Translations under genes and position numbers: made by a program
Shown: positions 34,374-41,148 of the stretch, piece after piece
How positions within the stretch are numbered: position 1 is the first letter of the stretch
Layout of the letters: each line of letters starts with the position of its first letter
The notes under the pieces: generated by a model
Told to the model about the DNA's origin: nothing
What the model saw: the letters and a program-made list of their open reading frames with translations, nothing else
The model's database searches: none
Assembly (NCBI GenBank): GCA_030753015.1
Contig: JASMDC010000022.1
Coordinates: 1-62,794 of the forward strand
DNA length: 62,794 nucleotides
Reading direction: 5' to 3'
Source of the DNA: Candidatus Undinarchaeales archaeon
Lineage (GTDB): Archaea; SpSt-1190; JASMDC01

Positions 34374-34990
34374 AACTGCATCCCTCCGGGGACGTCGACG
34401 ACGGTGGTCACGTACCGGATGATGCCGGTGTCCGAGGTCGCGACCACCCAGTTCGTGCGTCCTAGGCGACGCATGCTCGCGTCCACATCCTTTAAAACCT
34501 TGACCTTGCCGGCGAGCCCTTTCCCCGTCAGCACGTTCCGTGCCAGGGAAGCGAGGTCGCCGCTCCTGCTCACCTGAGCGTCCAAGAGGAACCGTACCTG
34601 AGCCACGTGGTTCTCGGCCAGGAACCGTACGATGCATGCGAGGGCGGGCCGTGTGTCGTCGCTGACGCGGTACTTACCGTACACACCACGGGCGTCCCGC
34701 CACAATCCGTCATCGCTCAGGAACGCATCGCCAGCGAGTCGGGCCTCGCAGGTGATGAGCACGTTGTAGAGGTCCACCGCGACCCGCCTGCACTCAAGGT
34801 CCTTCGGAAGAAGCATCTTACCCTCGACCGACGTCACCCATCCCCGAGGGAACACGCGGCGTCGGAGAACGTTGGAGGCCTCAGCCGGTAGTAGATGCCG
34901 CTCACCAACGAGCCGCAAGGCTGAAGCTGGATTGTAGCCCCTGTCGAGCATATAGCGGTACTCCTCGACGGCGGCCTCGGGTACCTCCAT
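34370..34990 (-). CDS. DUF434-type protein
   Basis: Protein of 206 residues. The N-terminal half resembles DUF434 (EYRYMLDRGYNPASALRLVGERHLL, then LRRRVFPRGW), and the C-terminal half contains a VAVDLYNVLIT segment and a later VVATSDTGIIRYV, recalling nuclease-like or PIN-related folds. The function is unknown. ATG 34990 is chosen because a minus-strand CTTAAGAA box (34014+1000, i.e. 35014-35021) is centred 27 nt upstream. The stop codon overlaps the cdc6 start, so the two proteins are translationally coupled, which suggests a link to replication. Confidence 0.72.
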   Translation of the reverse strand: MEVPEAAVEEYRYMLDRGYNPASALRLVGERHLLPAEASNVLRRRVFPRGWVTSVEGKMLLPKDLECRRVAVDLYNVLITCEARLAGDAFLSDDGLWRDARGVYGKYRVSDDTRPALACIVRFLAENHVAQVRFLLDAQVSRSGDLASLARNVLTGKGLAGKVKVLKDVDASMRRLGRTNWVVATSDTGIIRYVTTVVDVPGGMQL

Positions 34991-35014
34991 GGGAGGATAT
35001 GAGGGGCGCAAACC

Positions 35015-35302
35015 TTAAGAAAACGGCGATGGCCGGGCCCACGTCATACCACTCCATGCCTGTGAACTACCCCTCTCCAAGTAGAGGCTTCCCGCTTCGA
35101 CGCTGTTTCCAGCTCCACGGGCGCATCGGGTGGTCCCCACCCTGAGCGATCCTGAATCACGGTCTATCGTCAGCCCGAGGGTGATCCGGCCCAGACCATC
35201 GATGGCAACGTTCAGAACTCCTTCCGTTACCAGACAGGGTCGAGGCATCTGCGCATCCACGTACACGTGAACCTCTCTATGAACGCTCCGTGTTATGAGC
35301 AT
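35015..35302 (-). pseudogene. Possible TnpB/IS200-IS605 C-terminal remnant
   Basis: A 95-codon open frame that looks non-functional by itself. Its last third contains SVEAGSLYLERGSS, encoded by DNA that reads as the right-end hairpin of IS200/IS605-type elements (see 35062-35100). I see no RuvC or zinc-ribbon motif of an intact TnpB. The rest of the frame does not match a family I know, so this may be a chance frame over the IS remnant. Inference only. Confidence 0.3.
35062..35100 (-). mobile_element. IS200/IS605-like right-end hairpin remnant
   Basis: Read on the minus strand, the sequence is GAAGCGGGAAGC, an imperfect hairpin with CCTCT/AGAGG stem and short loop, then GGGGTAGTTCAC. The string of AAGC, stem-loop and GTAGTTCAC strongly resembles the right end of IS200/IS605 elements, which in TnpB systems also forms the 3' scaffold of the guide RNA. 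No intact transposase or TnpB gene is present, so it would be a relic or a solo end. Confidence 0.45.
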
Positions 35303-35735
35303 CCCTCACCTTGCCCCTGGAAGATCCCTACCCCGACCGATCAGCCAGCATTCTCAGCTTTACTCATCGTGGACCGGATGTGAGTTCTCTAGGACGCGAC
35401 CGCTGTCGACATTATTCAGTGATCGTCCTTGACATCCACACCCAATAAATAGTAGGTCATTCATCATTATATATGCCATGGCGGTGGCGTGCCAGTATTC
35501 AATATTTTACTGAAATATTAATCAGTAATTAATACTATTTTAGTACTAAGTTTGGGATCGCATGTTTATTGTATGCGTGTTCGCCCACCTTCGGCGGTAT
35601 GCGATCCGTCCCATGGTCTAAATATCATGTACAGCCATGTATGTTTACCGTCTAGCTCCATCCTTTCCCTCTCGGAAGGGGACTTCCCGCCAAAATAAAA
35701 AAGAGTTAAATTGGATGAACGACCGATAGACGACT
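35303..35735. other. AT-rich palindrome-rich gap, candidate replication origin
   Basis: Gap of 433 bases without a convincing gene, visibly AT-rich in its centre (about 35440-35570) within a GC-rich window. It holds AATATTT/AAATATT (7-5-7, about 35501-35519), the palindrome TTAGTACTAA near 35540-35549, and an inverted repeat GGATCGCAT (35555-35563)/ATGCGATCC (35599-35607). The cdc6 gene is about 1 kb away. I could not identify canonical origin recognition boxes, so the origin call is a hypothesis. The last 30 bases hold the promoter of the next gene. Confidence 0.3.
35555..35607. repeat. Perfect 9-base inverted repeat with structured loop
   Basis: GGATCGCAT and ATGCGATCC flank a 35-base loop. 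The loop contains CGCCCACCTTCGGCG, which can form its own small stem. An alternative pairing CGCAT/ATGCG exists within the left half. It could be an operator, an origin element or a structured RNA. Confidence 0.45.
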
Positions 35736-36083
35736 ATGGCGAAGAAGGCTGCGCCCGTGGTCGACCTGGCTAAGAACCTAGGCATGGAGCTCCTCAAAGC
35801 CAAGGATGAGCTGGAGAGACTAAACATAGGTCAGGGAAAGCAACGGATCATCAAATCCACTGTCCTCGTCAACGAGCTCGAAAAGGAGCTTCTGGACCTC
35901 CTCTACTACATGGACGACGTCCACAAGGATGTCCTCCGCATGGTCGGCCTTCTCAGCAAGATCTACGAGAAGGTGGAGCGTGAACGCTACAAGGACATCA
36001 AGAACTACCGCCACGAGCTCAAGCACGAACTGGAATCGATCGGCAAGCACTTCGAGCAAGTGGAAAAGACCATCACCGGGTAG
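35736..36083 (+). CDS. Small helical coiled-coil protein
   Basis: Protein of 115 residues predicted almost wholly alpha-helical, with two long amphipathic helices (about 8-28 and 38-80) and a basic third. Rich in Lys, Glu, Leu and His; no membrane segment, no cysteines and no enzyme motif. A GAGTTAAATT box at 35703-35712 lies about 28 nt before the ATG, so it is leaderless. Unknown function; perhaps a nucleic-acid or protein-scaffold factor. Confidence 0.6.
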   Translation: MAKKAAPVVDLAKNLGMELLKAKDELERLNIGQGKQRIIKSTVLVNELEKELLDLLYYMDDVHKDVLRMVGLLSKIYEKVERERYKDIKNYRHELKHELESIGKHFEQVEKTITG

Positions 36084-36148
36084 CTATCTTCAGAGCTCAC
36101 GCTCACTAATATGGTGTTTGGTGTCCTTAGCCAGAACCTGCAGCGTCT

Positions 36149-36415
36149 CTAGACGATATCTTCCTCGGAGACGATAACGAAGTCGCCGATGGAGATTACC
36201 GCCGAGAAGGGTATCTTGATGATGCCCTCCTTACCGCTGACGATGACGGACTTGGAGTAATCGCTGGGATTGGCCACGATGACATCGATGAGCTCCCCGG
36301 TTCGGGGCTCGAACCGGATATCGCCCACGCGCCCGAACTTCCGTCCCGTCTTGCTGACGATTGTCTTCCCTATCAGATCGCGGGACCTCTTCCTGTCTCC
36401 CAGTTCGTCCGCCAT
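36149..36415 (-). CDS. PRC-barrel domain protein
   Basis: Single PRC-barrel protein of 88 residues. The barrel begins at SRDLIGKTIVSKTGRKFG and continues through VGDIRFEPRTGELIDVIVA and IPFSAVISIGDFVIV. Archaeal stand-alone PRC-barrel proteins are small cytoplasmic factors linked to RNA metabolism and, in some species, to cell division through contact with SepF. A SepF-like gene is in this window at 7025. ATG 36415 is chosen, since the in-frame ATG at 36448 lies within the TATA-like TTTTAAAATA sequence. Confidence 0.85.
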   Translation of the reverse strand: MADELGDRKRSRDLIGKTIVSKTGRKFGRVGDIRFEPRTGELIDVIVANPSDYSKSVIVSGKEGIIKIPFSAVISIGDFVIVSEEDIV

Positions 36416-36482
36416 TGTGACTATCCTCGGGAGCGGGAAGGGAGGCATATTTTAAAAAGGTATTCCCCGCGGCACCCGGCCG

Positions 36483-37190
36483 TCACACCATGAAGAACGT
36501 GGCGGTGTATGCCCCGGTAAGGGTCGCAAGGAAGTTCACGATCTCGTTTGTGACCAGGCCGCGCTGTTCCAGAGTGGCACCTAGGATACTATCCAGGTTG
36601 CACCCCGCGAAGGCCCCGAGAAGGGCCACGCCCATCACACGTGGAGGATCGGGAAGGCCGAGAAGCACGCCCACAACACCGATAATGAAACCACCCGTAA
36701 GGCACGCTGCCTCCCCCAACAGGGAAATTCCGCCGTCGGTACCTCGCTCCACCCGCTGGAGCGTAGTGATGAGGTAGGGTTCGCTCGTGCTCAGCACGCC
36801 CAGCTCCGAGGCGAGCGTGTCGCCCATGGCCGCCGCGACGGAACCCACGAACACAAGGTGGAGGTCCGCAACACCGTACACCTTGCCCAGAACGGCTATG
36901 ATGGTGGGGGCCAGGCCGTTGGCCATTACGTTGCGACTCTGTCGCGTTCCGCCCTTTTCCTCCGCCACCCAGAGCTTGCGTTTTCGCGCATAGCGGTACT
37001 TGGTGGCGAGCGTCGAGGTGAGGACGAAGGTGATCATCACAACCACCCACTGGAATCCCTGGGTGCTCCACACCAGGAAGCCCATCACCCCGGCGAAGAA
37101 AGAGCCGTTGGTATCCAGCACGCCACTGGAGCGCACCACCAGAGAGAGGAGAGCACAGGCGACGAGCCTCAGGACGGGTTCGATCCACAA
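36483..37190 (-). CDS. DUF92-family membrane protein (VTE6-like)
   Basis: Integral membrane protein of 235 residues in the DUF92 family. Conserved blocks are GTRQSRNVMANGLAPTIIAV, the MGDTLASELGVLS segment and LITTLQRVERGTDGGISLLGE. The plant member VTE6 phosphorylates phytyl phosphate, so an isoprenoid-phosphate kinase role, for instance on geranylgeranyl phosphate, is a reasonable inference for an archaeon that makes isoprenoid lipids. It is the last gene of a four-gene operon and overlaps the UPF0201 gene by 22 bases. Confidence 0.8.
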   Translation of the reverse strand: MWIEPVLRLVACALLSLVVRSSGVLDTNGSFFAGVMGFLVWSTQGFQWVVVMITFVLTSTLATKYRYARKRKLWVAEEKGGTRQSRNVMANGLAPTIIAVLGKVYGVADLHLVFVGSVAAAMGDTLASELGVLSTSEPYLITTLQRVERGTDGGISLLGEAACLTGGFIIGVVGVLLGLPDPPRVMGVALLGAFAGCNLDSILGATLEQRGLVTNEIVNFLATLTGAYTATFFMV

Positions 37191-37555
37191 AGCCAGGATA
37201 TCACCTCCTCGACATCGTCACCCTCCATCTCGACCTCCAGTGGGCCCATGACGCTGGAACCCAGGTTCACATGTGAGGCGAATGCTGCGAGCCTGTTGAG
37301 CTCGAACCGCAGGATCTGTCCTTCAAGACGTCGCTCGAGCGCAGCTGCCACTGCGGAGCCGGTGCGCTGTACAAGTACCAGTTCTCTAAAGCGCATGAGA
37401 GCTCCACGGCCCGAGGCGGTGGCGCGTACCTCATCCTCCCCGACATCGATCTCAGCAGAGGGAAAGATCTTGCTCACCGCAAGGGCGACCTTCTTGGGAT
37501 CCTCGGTGGGACCTACTTCAGCCCTGATACTAATCGAAGGGGACGCCGAGTGCAT
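37169..37555 (-). CDS. UPF0201-family protein
   Basis: Protein of 128 residues of the archaeal UPF0201 family, recognisable by RAEVGPTEDPKKVALAVSKIFP at the N-terminus. Structures of relatives resemble ribosomal-protein and RNA-binding folds, but the function is unknown. The start overlaps the end of the UPF0200 kinase gene by 26 bases, and its own end overlaps DUF92, so translation of the operon is coupled. Confidence 0.75.
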   Translation of the reverse strand: MHSASPSISIRAEVGPTEDPKKVALAVSKIFPSAEIDVGEDEVRATASGRGALMRFRELVLVQRTGSAVAAALERRLEGQILRFELNRLAAFASHVNLGSSVMGPLEVEMEGDDVEEVISWLCGSNPS

Positions 37556-38096
37556 TCAGCACCTCCCGGAAACGGCCATGAAGCTCCTCGTGGGAACCCT
37601 CGTTCACGATCATTCGGTCTGCGGTCGCGATGGCCTCACCCAGCCCCCAGGAGAGCTCGCGGGCGTCCTTGGCATCGAACGCCTCGCGCGAGATTGCATC
37701 GTCCTCCCGCTGACGGGCCTGCACACGGGAATACCGCGTATCAGGGGCACAGTGAACGGCGATGAGTGTGAACAGCGGGAACGTCCGGCGGAACTCGCGC
37801 ACCTCTGCGATGCCCCGGACGCCGTTGATGATGACCACTGGCTCCGAACTTCGTGTGAGCCGCTCACCCAGGAGGAGGGCTATGGCACCCTTCCCGTGCT
37901 TGGCGCGGAGCTGGTTGGCCATGGCACCGACACTCTCGGCGGTGACCTCGGCCCCCTGCTCGTGCAGGTGCTCGATTACCACGTCACCCATGCGAAAGAT
38001 TGGGACCTTCCCTCGAACGAGTTCGAGAGCTGCATCCTTACCGCTAGCAGGCATCCCCGTCAGGGCGATGACTAGTTGATCCTGCTTCCCGGGCAC
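37530..38096 (-). CDS. UPF0200-family P-loop nucleotide kinase
   Basis: P-loop protein of 188 residues related to adenylate and dephospho-CoA kinases. The Walker A motif GMPASGKD lies at about 14-21. Later landmarks are FRMGDVV, a central VVIINGVRG, the lid-like VQARQREDD and a C-terminal MIVNEG strand. The archaeal family UPF0200 is uncharacterised; a nucleotide or small-molecule kinase is likely. Start GTG 38096 follows a GGGGGAAGGA sequence and overlaps the end of pyrH. A longer in-frame extension upstream is only overlap with pyrH. Confidence 0.8.
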   Translation of the reverse strand: MPGKQDQLVIALTGMPASGKDAALELVRGKVPIFRMGDVVIEHLHEQGAEVTAESVGAMANQLRAKHGKGAIALLLGERLTRSSEPVVIINGVRGIAEVREFRRTFPLFTLIAVHCAPDTRYSRVQARQREDDAISREAFDAKDARELSWGLGEAIATADRMIVNEGSHEELHGRFREVLNALGVPFD

Positions 38097-38752
38097 TCCT
38101 TCCCCCTCACGGTGGTTATGATGTTCACGGTGTCGCGTCCGTCCACGACATAGGTGCACAATCCCGAGCGCGATATGACCTGGGCGGCCAGCAGGTCGGT
38201 GACCGCGGACACTCCCGCCACCATGTCCCCCTTCGAGACTATCTCCAGCAGACGTTCGCCGGTAAGACTGGGGATGAAAGCGGCCTCGGGATTCTTCTTA
38301 GGATCTGCGGTGTACACACCGCCCACGTCCTTGCACAGTACTAAAGCGTCGGCACCCACGTACTCCGCAAGGAGAGCGGCCACCGCATCCGTCGTGTGGC
38401 CGGGCACCGTCCCGCCCATTACCACCACACGTCCGTTCATCGCGGCCGCAGCGGCCCCTTCGATGGAGGTCGGGGGCGAACGTTGGGCGACGTCACCGAG
38501 TGCAGCGATGACGAACCGGGCGTTGGCCCTGGTCACATCGATAGCAATTATGTCGCAGTAAGCATCGGGCGCTCCAAGTGAGCGCGCCCCGTCGATGTAT
38601 TGGCGAGCTACATGGCCTCCCCCTACGACGACGTAAACCTCCGCGTCCTTGGCAATCTCCTTGAGAGCATCTGCTAACCGTCGGGCAAGGTCCACGTCGG
38701 GACCGTCAGGGGCAAGCACCGAACCGCCCACCTTGATGACGTACCGGGCCAT
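38072..38752 (-). CDS. pyrH: UMP kinase, archaeal type
   Basis: Amino-acid-kinase-fold UMP kinase of 226 residues, which phosphorylates UMP to UDP. Features are VIKVGGSVLA at the N-terminus, VVVGGGHVARQYI, the UMP-binding GGTVPGHTTDAVAALLAE typical of archaeal enzymes, and KDVGGVYTADP. ATG 38752 gives the standard N-terminus; the in-frame codon at 38800 would overlap the divergent thpR start. It heads the operon pyrH, UPF0200, UPF0201, DUF92. Confidence 0.93.
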   Translation of the reverse strand: MARYVIKVGGSVLAPDGPDVDLARRLADALKEIAKDAEVYVVVGGGHVARQYIDGARSLGAPDAYCDIIAIDVTRANARFVIAALGDVAQRSPPTSIEGAAAAAMNGRVVVMGGTVPGHTTDAVAALLAEYVGADALVLCKDVGGVYTADPKKNPEAAFIPSLTGERLLEIVSKGDMVAGVSAVTDLLAAQVISRSGLCTYVVDGRDTVNIITTVRGKECPGSRIN

Positions 38753-38768
38753 TATGCGCACCGAAACG

Positions 38769-38776
38769 GCTATAAC
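38769..38776 (+). promoter_or_regulatory. TATA box of thpR
   Basis: CTATAACA, centred about 27 nt before ATG 38800, in the 47-base gap between the divergent pyrH and thpR genes. A TTTAAAAAG box for pyrH on the other strand lies within the thpR side (about 38785-38792), so the two promoters overlap. Confidence 0.45.
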
Positions 38777-38799
38777 ACCTTGTCTTTTTAAATGTGTCA

Positions 38800-39366
38800 A
38801 TGGTGCGCGCGTTCATCGGTATCGGTCTGGAGCCCCTTGCCCCGGCCATCGAGGACGTGATTACACGGCTGCAGGGTGTGGGAGCCGACGCCAAGTTCGT
38901 GGAGCCTCGGAACCTCCATGTGAACCTAAAGTTCTTGGGCGACATCCCCGATGAACGGACGGGATCGCTGACCGACGTTCTCAGTGAGGTCGCAGGCCGG
39001 AACGCCCCCTTCACGCTCCATGTCCGCTCCACCGGTGTGTTCCCCAATCCACGACGTGTGCGGGTCGTGTGGCTAGGGCTCGAGCCCTCCCCAGCCCTGA
39101 GTGCTCTGCACGATGACATTGAGCAGGCGACCGAGGGACTGGGTTTCCGACGCGACACGAGGGGCTATCGATCTCACATCACCCTGGCGCGAGTGCGCAG
39201 CGGTAGGAACCGGGCAGAACTGGTCGAGGCCATCGAAAAACTGAATGCCGTGGACGTTGGTGAGCTCCCAGTGAAGGGATTCTCCCTGGTCCAGAGCACA
39301 CTCACACCACAGGGCCCTATCTATTCCCCGCTCTCCACCCACCAGCTTGATGGCCGAGAGGATTGA
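38800..39366 (+). CDS. thpR: RNA 2',3'-cyclic phosphodiesterase (2H family)
   Basis: 2H phosphoesterase of 188 residues with both catalytic HxT/HxN-type motifs: LHVNLKFLGD (about 41-50, HVN in place of HxT) and SHITLAR (about 127-133). ThpR enzymes hydrolyse 2',3'-cyclic phosphates on RNA ends and can join tRNA halves with a 2'-5' bond in vitro. The first motif has Asn where Thr is usual, which could affect activity. ATG 38800 fits the TATA spacing; GTG 38794 is less likely. Its last 50 bases overlap the convergent gene at 39317. Confidence 0.88.
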   Translation: MVRAFIGIGLEPLAPAIEDVITRLQGVGADAKFVEPRNLHVNLKFLGDIPDERTGSLTDVLSEVAGRNAPFTLHVRSTGVFPNPRRVRVVWLGLEPSPALSALHDDIEQATEGLGFRRDTRGYRSHITLARVRSGRNRAELVEAIEKLNAVDVGELPVKGFSLVQSTLTPQGPIYSPLSTHQLDGRED

Positions 39367-39571
39367 GGTACCGCCGGTCGGCCACCGGGGGCTGTAGCTG
39401 CTCTGAGGCGTAGTACGACTTCATGAGGTCGTAGGAGTCCTTCCAGTACCTGTCCACGGGAGGTTCCTCTGGCTCGGGACCGATGAGATTATCATACCAC
39501 TGCCGTACCGCCAGCCCCAGTAGTACAAGGAACCCAATGTAGAAGATATACGCGGACAGTGCGTCAGGCAT
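39317..39571 (-). CDS. Small single-helix membrane protein
   Basis: Protein of 84 residues: one N-terminal membrane helix (about 7-27, YIFYIGFLVLLGLAV), a proline-rich acidic stretch (GPEPEEPP) and a Tyr/Arg-rich C-terminus. ATG 39571 lies about 30 nt downstream of a minus-strand TATATATA box, supporting a real leaderless gene. Its 3' end overlaps thpR by 50 bases in the opposite orientation. Function unknown. Confidence 0.5.
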   Translation of the reverse strand: MPDALSAYIFYIGFLVLLGLAVRQWYDNLIGPEPEEPPVDRYWKDSYDLMKSYYASEQLQPPVADRRYLNPLGHQAGGWRAGNR

Positions 39572-39597
39572 ACCGTCGTGTCGAACACCGATAAAGT

Positions 39598-39605
39598 ATA
39601 TATAA
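39598..39605. promoter_or_regulatory. Self-complementary TATA box shared by divergent genes
   Basis: ATATATAA/TATATATA sequence that reads as a TATA box on both strands. It lies about 30 nt before the minus-strand ATG 39571 and about 37 nt before the plus-strand ATG 39639, so it could drive both directions. Confidence 0.4.
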
Positions 39606-39638
39606 TGAGGAGGGCTTCGGCCACGCGAGGGACACCCC

Positions 39639-40097
39639 ATGGTCTCCAAGGACGCTGTCATGACCGTTTTCGTGGTCTCAGTGGCCCTTGCACTCGGTGT
39701 CCAGTTCTATCGTGAGATCTATGTGGCCTACCTCGAGCCCGACCATGATAACGTGAGCACGAGCCCGCTAAACGACACGCGCCTCCAAGAACTGATCGCA
39801 CAGGACATGGTCATCCTGACATACTACTACCGCAACGATTGCCCCTCGTGCCGGGACCAGACACCGCTCATGGAGGATCTGGCCGACGGGATGAACGATA
39901 CGGTTCATCTGGTAAAGGTCAACGTAGCGTCCCATCCGAACGCGAACATCTCCTCTGTACCGGCCATCCGTATCGAGAGCCGTGGGGGGGAGATGTCCCT
40001 TGAAGGTGTCGTCAGCACCGGCATCATCGCCGGAGAGATCGTCAACCAGGTGAGGACGATGGAGAGGACGATACCCAATGCTACTCGTACATCATGA
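39639..40097 (+). CDS. Membrane-anchored thioredoxin-like protein
   Basis: Protein of 152 residues with an N-terminal signal anchor (about 6-23) and a thioredoxin-like domain outside the membrane. The redox motif is CPSC in YYYRNDCPSCRDQTP (Cys about 68 and 71), and the cis-proline loop is SVPAIRI. It probably forms or reduces disulfides in exported proteins, which fits the many Cys-rich surface proteins of this window. The next gene overlaps its 3' end by 20 bases. Confidence 0.75.
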   Translation: MVSKDAVMTVFVVSVALALGVQFYREIYVAYLEPDHDNVSTSPLNDTRLQELIAQDMVILTYYYRNDCPSCRDQTPLMEDLADGMNDTVHLVKVNVASHPNANISSVPAIRIESRGGEMSLEGVVSTGIIAGEIVNQVRTMERTIPNATRTS

Positions 40098-41079
40098 TGA
40101 TTACCTGGCCCATAATCCCGGGGCGTTCCATCCGGAGCGTCGCGCGCGACTTGAGGCAGCCATCACAGCGCTCAAGGAGCGGGGACTATGGGAGTTGTGC
40201 ACGGTCCTCTCTCCCGAGATGTGCACCCGGGACGACCTTCTCACCTGCCACGTGCCCGAGCTCGTGGACCTAATCGAGCGCCTCTCCCTGCAGGGCGGCG
40301 CCATAGACATGGACACACCCGTCCCGACGGGGACCCATGCTATCGCCTGCCGAGCCGTAGGCGGCGGCCTTCTCGCGGCCCGCGAAGCAGTGAAACGCGA
40401 CGAACCTACGTTCGCCCTCCTGCGCCCCCCGGGTCATCACTCCGAGCGTGCACGCGCATGCGGTTTCTGCTACTACAACAACGTGGCCATCGCCGCTCAG
40501 CGACTACTGGACGGGGGCCTGCAGCGGGTGCTCGTCCTTGACATCGACTGCCATCACGGGAACGGGACCCAGGACATCTTCTACAGCTCGCCCGATGTGT
40601 TCTACATATCCCTCCACCAGGACCCACGCACCCTCTTTCCCGGCAGCGGTTTCACCCACGAGACGGGACGGGGCGATGGCGTGGGCTTCACGGCGAACGT
40701 GCCCCTTCCCCCAGGCGCCGGGGACGCCGACTTTAGCTGGGCCTTCGACACGGTCTTCGGTAAGGTGTACGGCTCGTTCCGGCCCGATGCGGTCCTTGTG
40801 TCGGTGGGCCTGGACGCACATATCAACGATCCTCTCACGTCCCTTGAGGTCACCATCCCCACCTATCGACACATTACCAGGGAGCTCGTCCGTCGGACCA
40901 GGAAGCTGGCCTTCTTCCTCGAGGGCGGGTACGACCTGGGCGCCATGGGGAACGGTGTGGCCGCCATTGTAGCGGAGTGTCTCGATAAGCACGAGGACGA
41001 TACTGAAGATCCTGCCCAGGCATCCCCCGGCCCCCGCGTGAAGGAGACGGTCGAGGAGCTCCTGGAACAGCTCGACTGA
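40078..41079 (+). CDS. Histone-deacetylase-family hydrolase (AcuC/HDAC-like)
   Basis: Arginase/deacetylase-fold zinc hydrolase of 333 residues. Class II-like HDAC motifs are LRPPGHHSERA with the catalytic His pair, VLDIDCHHGNGTQDIFY with zinc ligands Asp and His, the later GLDAH with the third ligand Asp, and LEGGYDLGA. Substrates in archaea may be acetylated chromatin proteins, polyamines or small molecules. The overlap with the thioredoxin-like gene makes them one operon. The C-terminal 30 residues are charged and variable. Confidence 0.9.
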   Translation: MLLVHHDDYLAHNPGAFHPERRARLEAAITALKERGLWELCTVLSPEMCTRDDLLTCHVPELVDLIERLSLQGGAIDMDTPVPTGTHAIACRAVGGGLLAAREAVKRDEPTFALLRPPGHHSERARACGFCYYNNVAIAAQRLLDGGLQRVLVLDIDCHHGNGTQDIFYSSPDVFYISLHQDPRTLFPGSGFTHETGRGDGVGFTANVPLPPGAGDADFSWAFDTVFGKVYGSFRPDAVLVSVGLDAHINDPLTSLEVTIPTYRHITRELVRRTRKLAFFLEGGYDLGAMGNGVAAIVAECLDKHEDDTEDPAQASPGPRVKETVEELLEQLD

Positions 41080-41117
41080 GTCAGCTCCGCCACTCCATAG
41101 CACGCCGTCTCCCCTAG

Positions 41118-41127
41118 CCTTTTAAGC
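41118..41127 (+). promoter_or_regulatory. TATA box of the urocanase gene
   Basis: CCTTTTAAGC centred about 26 nt before ATG 41149, giving a leaderless urocanase transcript separate from the deacetylase gene. Confidence 0.45.
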
Positions 41128-41148
41128 GTTCTTCAGGCCGTCCCCACA

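Noticed and set aside
33246..34637. A longer Cdc6 protein beginning at 34637
   Set aside because: The extra N-terminal residues overlap the DUF434 gene out of frame and are Arg/Gly-rich; the GTG at 34373 overlapping the DUF434 stop is the natural start.
36858..38075. A 405-codon plus-strand frame across the pyrH operon
   Set aside because: It runs antisense through three recognisable genes and shows low-complexity composition typical of a shadow frame in GC-rich DNA.
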